NCBI RefSeq assembly: GCF_023715245.1
Contig: NZ_JAMBNV010000006.1
Location: forward strand, 1 to 64,000
From: Sporosarcina luteola
GTDB lineage: Bacteria; Bacillota; Bacilli; Bacillales_A; Planococcaceae
Length of the DNA stretch: 64,000 nucleotides
Direction of reading: 5' to 3'
The position numbers and the translations under genes are program-made. The notes under the pieces were generated by a model. That model had not been told where the DNA came from and did not search any database. It was given only the letters and a program-made list of their open reading frames with translations. Shown in pieces: positions 59,409 to 64,000 of this stretch (positions within the stretch are counted from its first letter, which is position 1; every line of letters starts with the position of its first letter).

Positions 59409-60059
59409 TTATTCAAATGAGAGTTTTCCTTCCCCATCCACTTTTATATGTGCCTCATTCCAGGTCAATTCAAGCGGATATGCTTCCGATACTTTTTTTG
59501 AGAAATACCAGCGACGGCCTGGCGGAACGAGGACGATGTAATTATCGCCACGTCCAAGAAAATTCAGTTCATCCGGTTCCACTTCTGTGCCATTACGGAG
59601 CGGAATTCCGAGATCTTGCAGTTCATCGCCCACTTCGACGACATGCGGTGTCGTTATACCGATTTCGCTAATATTCAAGAATGATTCTTTTGTCAAATCA
59701 CCAAATAGATCCCGTTTTCTTCGGCCTATCAACTCAACGATATTGCCGACCGGGTCTTCAAAATACATTGCATCCGCGTCAAAGCTCGGGAAGTACACTT
59801 CGTCCCGTCCTTCTTCACGGTTCAACGTCACGCGATCCAGCATCCAGTATTTCATCATAGAAAATTGATTGCCTGGGATGTTGATTGCGAAGTGATAAAA
59901 AGCCGGTTGTTCACTTTGCTTGAATGTAAGATGTGATTCTCCGATCCTCACGGTGAACTGCTCAACTGTCGATTCCATCACATCAAGTTCCAACACGTTT
60001 CCGTAAAAACGTCGTAATGCTTTTAGATTGTTTGTATATAATGTAGCGGACTTGATCAT
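59409..60059 (-). CDS. VOC-family (glyoxalase-like) protein
   Basis: A 216-residue two-module VOC protein (ATG at 60059; a GTG two codons earlier overlaps the upstream stop). MIKSATLYTNNLKALRRFYGNVLEL begins module one, and a second module starts near LNISEIGITTPHVVEVGDEL. FEDPVGNIVELIGRRK carries a metal-ligand Glu typical of the fold. Reaction unknown; ring-cleaving dioxygenase, isomerase or resistance roles all occur in this family. Coupled to the small membrane gene upstream. Confidence 0.8.
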   Translation of the reverse strand: MIKSATLYTNNLKALRRFYGNVLELDVMESTVEQFTVRIGESHLTFKQSEQPAFYHFAINIPGNQFSMMKYWMLDRVTLNREEGRDEVYFPSFDADAMYFEDPVGNIVELIGRRKRDLFGDLTKESFLNISEIGITTPHVVEVGDELQDLGIPLRNGTEVEPDELNFLGRGDNYIVLVPPGRRWYFSKKVSEAYPLELTWNEAHIKVDGEGKLSFE

Positions 60060-60061
60060 CT

Positions 60062-60352
60062 TCACTTTTCCCCTATCTCTACTTCTTTATTTATTTTATT
60101 CAACCCTTTGTAAATCAATAAAAGTACAACGTAAATAAGTAATGCCCCAATTACTAAGTTCCATAAGTGGAAGGAAACATATCTGAAATGGTCTGGGTGA
60201 AATAGTTCTGATGCGAATGAAATAGGAGGGTGTCCATTATATTCTATCCATACCAACGGCCATCCGAATCCAGATTCAGTCCCCGGCAGGATAAATGCGG
60301 AAGCAACCGCAATAATGACGCTCAGCGCAAACATCTTTTTGTATCTCAGCAA
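60062..60352 (-). CDS. small membrane protein, unknown
   Basis: A 96-residue product starting at TTG with GGGGAGAGGG upstream. Two membrane helices (about 7-24 and 62-83) flank a loop with Trp, His and Phe residues (GWPLVWIEYNGHPPISFASELFHPDHFRYVSFH). Its stop overlaps the GTG start region of the VOC gene (GTGA). No family recognised. Confidence 0.7.
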   Translation of the reverse strand: MLRYKKMFALSVIIAVASAFILPGTESGFGWPLVWIEYNGHPPISFASELFHPDHFRYVSFHLWNLVIGALLIYVVLLLIYKGLNKINKEVEIGEK

Positions 60353-60458
60353 GCCCTCTCCCCCTTCAGTAAATAGTGCGGGACAATTTTAAGAATTCTT
60401 GATAAACTACTATACAACTATCTTACCATAAATTATGAAAGAAAATGGAGTGATTCTT

Positions 60459-61484
60459 ATGATCCGCTATCCAAATCCTTTGAAACTAGGAAATACAATC
60501 GGCGTGACAGCGCCGTCGTCAGGTGTTGATGAAACCCTTCACCATCTCGTCCTAAACGCTAGACGTCAATTTGAAAAAAGAGGTTATCGAGTGACTGTCG
60601 GCAATACTGTGTGGACACAAAACAAGTCCGCTTCAGCAGAGAAAGAAATCCGTGCGGCTGAGCTAATGGCTATGTTCAAAAATCCGGAAATCAGTACAAT
60701 CATTCCTCCATGGGGCGGGGAAATCCTGATGGAGATTTTGCCTCTCATTAACTGGGAGGACATTGACCCTAAATGGATTTTAGGTTATTCAGATACGAGC
60801 ACCTTCCTTTTTGCGCTGACAGTGAAAACCGGCATTGCAACCGCGCACGGACCGAACTTCGTCGAATTGCGCAGCGATGTATGGGAGCCTGTTGCAAGTA
60901 AATTCATGGATGTCTTACAAGCGACTGCAGGATCAGATATTGAGCAACATTCATCTGAAAAGTTCCAATCCAAATGGCAACATGATGCTCCGGATGATCC
61001 ATACGTCTATAAATTGGATTCACCGACTGAATGGAAGTCGGTTGGATCAGGAAACACTGAATTGGAAGGGCGCTTTTTAGGCGGCTGTATAGATACGATC
61101 CGTCACCTTGTAGGAACCCCCTATGGTGATATTGCTTCATTCCAGAAAAACTTTTTGAACGATGAGCCGATTTTGTGGTATTTCGAGAACTGCGAAATGA
61201 ACGCCACCGATTTTCACCGGACAATGCTTCAGTTTGTCTATGCAGGATGGTTTGAAAATTCAACGGGCATCCTCTTCGGTCGCTCCCCTGCCGGTCAAGA
61301 AGTTAACGGGTTCACCGTATTGGATTCAATGGAAAGAATAAAAGAGCTGACCGGATTGCCGATCGTTTACGATGCCGACGTAGGTCATGTTCCGCCACAA
61401 ATTACATTTGTAAATGGGGCGAGCGGAAGAGTGACTATGGAAAATGGAAAAGGAAAAGGAAAAGTCATAACTACGCTTCGATAA
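60459..61484 (+). CDS. LD-carboxypeptidase / MccF-like peptidase (S66 family)
   Basis: A 341-residue serine peptidase; ATG at 60459 with TGGAG upstream. GVTAPSSGV at the N terminus, the nucleophile in LGYSDTS, and a C-terminal Glu-His pair region (ENCEMNATDFH and DADVGHVPPQ) match family S66. Members cut the D-Ala-type end of murein tetrapeptides or detoxify microcin C; no signal peptide, so a cytoplasmic recycling or immunity role is inferred. Confidence 0.92.
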   Translation: MIRYPNPLKLGNTIGVTAPSSGVDETLHHLVLNARRQFEKRGYRVTVGNTVWTQNKSASAEKEIRAAELMAMFKNPEISTIIPPWGGEILMEILPLINWEDIDPKWILGYSDTSTFLFALTVKTGIATAHGPNFVELRSDVWEPVASKFMDVLQATAGSDIEQHSSEKFQSKWQHDAPDDPYVYKLDSPTEWKSVGSGNTELEGRFLGGCIDTIRHLVGTPYGDIASFQKNFLNDEPILWYFENCEMNATDFHRTMLQFVYAGWFENSTGILFGRSPAGQEVNGFTVLDSMERIKELTGLPIVYDADVGHVPPQITFVNGASGRVTMENGKGKGKVITTLR

Positions 61485-61558
61485 TCTCTCAACCGGCTGA
61501 CTTTTCTGTCAGTCAACGATAGAATGGAAGAAAGATGTTTTTAAGGGGGAGTACGCCT

Positions 61559-62581
61559 ATGCCAATTTCATTTCGCAAACATGATGAATTTTTCACTTTC
61601 CATGATCCGATGCAAGACGGGAAGTTGATCGACAGAAAAACTGAAGTCAGATTTGATCCGTTAACCGGTGAAACATCCCGTATCATTTTTGACCCGGGTG
61701 CGCCATTTGTGCCGAAGGATTATTCGGAACTCGCTAAGGCGACGGAAGGTAAGAAATGCCCTTTCTGCACTGAAAACGTATCCAAAATCACACCGCGTTT
61801 CCCCGATGAGTTAGTGGAGGGCGGACGGTTTGTCGGGAAAGAAGCGGTCGTATTCCCGAATTTATTCCCTTACAGCAAGCATAATGCCGTTGTTCGTATG
61901 TCCGAGCAACATTATGTGAAGCCTGAAGAATTTACAGAAGAACTCATATCGGATTCTTTTAAAGCTGCACATCAGTATATCGAAAAGGTATTGGAGTTCG
62001 ACCCTAAAACCGAATATGTCTCCATCAATTGGAACTACTTGCCGCCTTCAGGAGGCAGCATCCTACATCCGCATATCCATGTGTTGGCTTCCGAGCAGCC
62101 GACGAATTATCAGGCGGCGGTCACATCTAACAGTCATGCCTTCTATGAAAGGGAAAGTGAAAATTACTTCACTTCGCTTGTTGCTGAAGAAAGGACAATT
62201 GGCGAACGATGGATCGGCAAAGCAGGCTCTATTGACTGGATGCATGCATTTGCTCCGAAGAGCCATTGCGACTTCATCGGAGTTTTCGAAGCGGCTTCCT
62301 TCAATGAACTGACAAATGACAGCTATGAAGACCTTGCGAAAAGCCTTCTCCATTTCTTCAGCTATTTCAAGGAAGTTGGGTTGGAAAGCTTCAACGCTTC
62401 ATTGTTCATTCCTGTGAATAAGCATGGCGCAGAGCAAGTCCACTTCCGCCTGATTCCCCGCATGATAATAGGAGCATTAGAAACAAGCGATATGAATGTG
62501 TTCAATTATTTGCATGGGGAACCTTTATCTTTGAAAGCTCCTGAAGATGTGGCAAAGGCAGCAGCTAAGTTTTTCGGATGA
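61559..62581 (+). CDS. GalT/HIT-superfamily protein
   Basis: A 340-residue protein; ATG at 61559 (GGGGGAG upstream). It has a zinc-type CPFC (67-70) and the active-site-like SILHPHIHV (His170, 172, 174), resembling galactose-1-phosphate uridylyltransferases and other HIT nucleotidyl transferases. No galactose genes are nearby. Likely a nucleotidyl or AMP-transferase of unknown substrate. Confidence 0.82.
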   Translation: MPISFRKHDEFFTFHDPMQDGKLIDRKTEVRFDPLTGETSRIIFDPGAPFVPKDYSELAKATEGKKCPFCTENVSKITPRFPDELVEGGRFVGKEAVVFPNLFPYSKHNAVVRMSEQHYVKPEEFTEELISDSFKAAHQYIEKVLEFDPKTEYVSINWNYLPPSGGSILHPHIHVLASEQPTNYQAAVTSNSHAFYERESENYFTSLVAEERTIGERWIGKAGSIDWMHAFAPKSHCDFIGVFEAASFNELTNDSYEDLAKSLLHFFSYFKEVGLESFNASLFIPVNKHGAEQVHFRLIPRMIIGALETSDMNVFNYLHGEPLSLKAPEDVAKAAAKFFG

Positions 62582-62599
62582 AAGGAATGAAGTATCGTT

Positions 62600-63388
62600 T
62601 TGAATAAAACAGTTGTGGACCAGGTCGGAAGAAGTGTCACTTTTAGCTTCCCGCCAAAAAGGATTGTCTCATTATGTCCTGGCATTACTGATACATTATT
62701 TTCGCTCAACCTGGATGCGGAAATTGTTGGCAGGACCCGTTTTTGCATCCATCCGAAAGGGAAGGTTGAAAATGTGCCGGCAGTTGCGGGCACTAAGGAC
62801 ATTAAACTAGAAGCGATTCAAGAATTGCAACCGGACCTCATCGTCGTTGAAAAAGAGGAAAACACGAGAGAGATTGTGGAAGAGTTGGAGAAGCACTTCC
62901 CTGTCTTTGTCGCTGAAGTGCAATCGGTGGATGACGCATTCCGGATGATCGAGGAGATGGGAAGCTTGACAGATCGGAACGAAGCCGCCAGTGAATTGGC
63001 AGGTGCTATCCGAGAACAATTTGAATCTTTGCCTAAGGCCACTGGGAAGCGTGTTGCTTACGTCATTTGGCGGAAACCGTATATGGTTGTCGGGAAAGAT
63101 ACATATATTAATTCGCTACTCGAAAAGATGGGTTTCATCAATCCATTCACCGAAGTGGATGGCAGATATCCGGCAGTCACCGCAGAAGGTTTTAAGGATG
63201 CAAAATTGGATTATGTCCTATTGGCATCAGAGCCCTTCCCTTTCAGTGAAAAGCATATCAAAGAGTTTTTGGGCATGATGCCGGAAACTGAACCCGTCCT
63301 TATCGACGGAGAAATGTTCTGGTATGGACCGAGGATGCTGGAGGCTTCTGTATATTTTCAAGAACATCTTTCTAGTCTTCGACAGTAA
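62600..63388 (+). CDS. BtuF/TroA-like substrate-binding-fold protein without signal peptide
   Basis: A 262-residue protein starting at TTG (AAAGGA upstream, long spacing). DQVGRSVTFSFPPKRIVSLCPGITDTLF and LQPDLIVVEKEENT are the usual vitamin B12/metal-chelate binding-protein core. There is no signal peptide or lipobox, so it probably stays in the cytoplasm, unlike ABC uptake partners; no permease or ATPase is nearby. It follows the GalT-like gene by 18 bases. Confidence 0.8.
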   Translation: MNKTVVDQVGRSVTFSFPPKRIVSLCPGITDTLFSLNLDAEIVGRTRFCIHPKGKVENVPAVAGTKDIKLEAIQELQPDLIVVEKEENTREIVEELEKHFPVFVAEVQSVDDAFRMIEEMGSLTDRNEAASELAGAIREQFESLPKATGKRVAYVIWRKPYMVVGKDTYINSLLEKMGFINPFTEVDGRYPAVTAEGFKDAKLDYVLLASEPFPFSEKHIKEFLGMMPETEPVLIDGEMFWYGPRMLEASVYFQEHLSSLRQ

Positions 63389-63424
63389 AAAACACGGGAG
63401 CATCGTAAAGATGGTCTCGTGTTT
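63386..63424. terminator. bidirectional terminator between convergent genes
   Basis: ACACG.GA.CATC pairs with GATG.TC.CGTGT. On the minus strand six T residues follow; on the plus strand GTTTG follows. Confidence 0.75.
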
Positions 63425-63428
63425 GCGT

Positions 63429-63839
63429 TCATCTCAATGAATTATAGATCGTAGACATCCGGATGGCATGCTCCATTTCGTCATGCATGGCGATGAACAA
63501 AGGATTGTATGCTTGCTGAATAGGAATCGTCAACAGCATTTCCTTATATGTCTCCACCCCATCCAACTCATCGACAAGCGCCTGTTTAACGCATTGCTTA
63601 AAGTTGTAGCATGGAATCGGCTTCTTTGGATTTTGTACAAACGTCCCTGTCATCATATAATAGAGTTGTTGCAACATTTCATAATGGCTTTTTTCATCCT
63701 CATACGCGTGCTGGATGAAATCCCGCCAAAGCGGATCGTCCGTTTTATCATACATCGACTTGTAAAAGTAATAGTCTTTGTATTCACCCTCAATTGCCTG
63801 CTTTAATTTATCAACAAACACGTCAGCACCCTTTCGCAT
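63429..63839 (-). CDS. ferritin-like/rubrerythrin-fold protein
   Basis: A 136-residue four-helix-bundle protein. The helices carry Glu and Glu-x-x-His pairs typical of diiron folds: EGEYKDYYFY, EDEKSHYEM, DELDGVETYKEM, HDEMEHAIRM. The iron or manganese role is inferred. Family members in Bacillales are annotated as spore-coat or ferritin-like proteins. The start is the ATG near 63839. Confidence 0.8.
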   Translation of the reverse strand: MRKGADVFVDKLKQAIEGEYKDYYFYKSMYDKTDDPLWRDFIQHAYEDEKSHYEMLQQLYYMMTGTFVQNPKKPIPCYNFKQCVKQALVDELDGVETYKEMLLTIPIQQAYNPLFIAMHDEMEHAIRMSTIYNSLR

Positions 63840-63890
63840 CTTTTGTACACTTTATGCGGTTGGGCGCTTGTCTATGAAAGGAGCAATTCG

Positions 63891-64000
63891 ATGCTACAGC
63901 ATTTCAGCTATAAACCGATGTTTGCAGGCGGCAGCTTGCCAGGCTGGACATTTTCATTCTTTTATCAAAATGAACGATTCACAGGCGATTACAAGCCGGA
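63891..64000 (+). CDS. yheE: YheE-like protein, partial at window end
   Basis: Frame open from the ATG at 63891 (GAAAGGAG 7 bases upstream) to the window edge, 36 codons: MLQHFSYKPMFAGGSLPGWT, then SFFYQNERFTGDYK. This matches the start of the short Bacillales protein YheE (DUF5342 type), consistent with yheA/yheB nearby. The 3' end is outside the window. Confidence 0.8.
   Translation, partial: MLQHFSYKPMFAGGSLPGWTFSFFYQNERFTGDYKP

Overview
The window looks like a chromosomal stretch of a low-GC, spore-forming Bacillota, most likely family Planococcaceae (a Sporosarcina-like organism). This rests on gene order matching two blocks of the Bacillus subtilis map, on many TTG/GTG starts with strong AGGAGG-type ribosome sites, on spore-related proteins (GerMN domain, YjcZ), and on intergenic repeats of a kind I associate with that family. 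The genus is inference; no 16S gene is present.

Region 1 (1-4300): a partial second copy of the tmRNA gene opens the window. The segment up to the complete ssrA copy (3832-4193) is visibly AT-rich. It carries a polysaccharide deacetylase, a 50-residue protein and an ECF sigma factor with a membrane regulator, preceded by a consensus ECF-type promoter. This may be an accessory insert or duplication at ssrA.

Region 2 (4300-18600): smpB, rnr, esterase and secG, then the glycolysis cluster eno, gpmI, tpiA, pgk, gap and cggR, all on the minus strand. A glutaredoxin-like protein, a TPM/LemA pair and clpP follow. The cggR promoter carries operator-like direct repeats and clpP carries a CtsR box.

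Region 3 (18700-32800): tRNA-Arg(CCG); the yvcI-rapZ-yvcK-whiA-crh cluster; trxB and a TPR protein; then hprK-lgt-yvoD-ppaX-yvoF. Crh and HPr kinase together imply carbon catabolite control. An unsecreted-looking amidase, a DoxX-like membrane protein and a YvlB-type protein complete the region.

Region 4 (32900-38000): the uvrBA excision-repair operon, followed by a structured repeat that marks a switch to a different syntenic block.

Region 5 (38000-64000): the ecs/hit/trpP/yhaH/scoC/prsA/yhaMNOPQR/hemZ/yheAB/yheE neighbourhood. It is interrupted by accessory genes: a SnoaL-like protein, a lipoprotein, an XRE repressor with a double palindromic operator, mgsA and a lone RsbR-type stressosome protein. 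The right end has metabolic and hypothetical genes and stops inside yheE.

The most unusual signals are non-coding. Four intergenic arrays have 20- or 21-bp periodic units lying just past gene 3' ends. At least four families of dispersed or hairpin-rich repeats are present. A TRAP-like NAG series sits over the trpP ribosome site. An XRE gene has an ATG-TAA ahead of a probable CTG start. The 185-bp ssrA duplication stops at the mature RNA 5' end.
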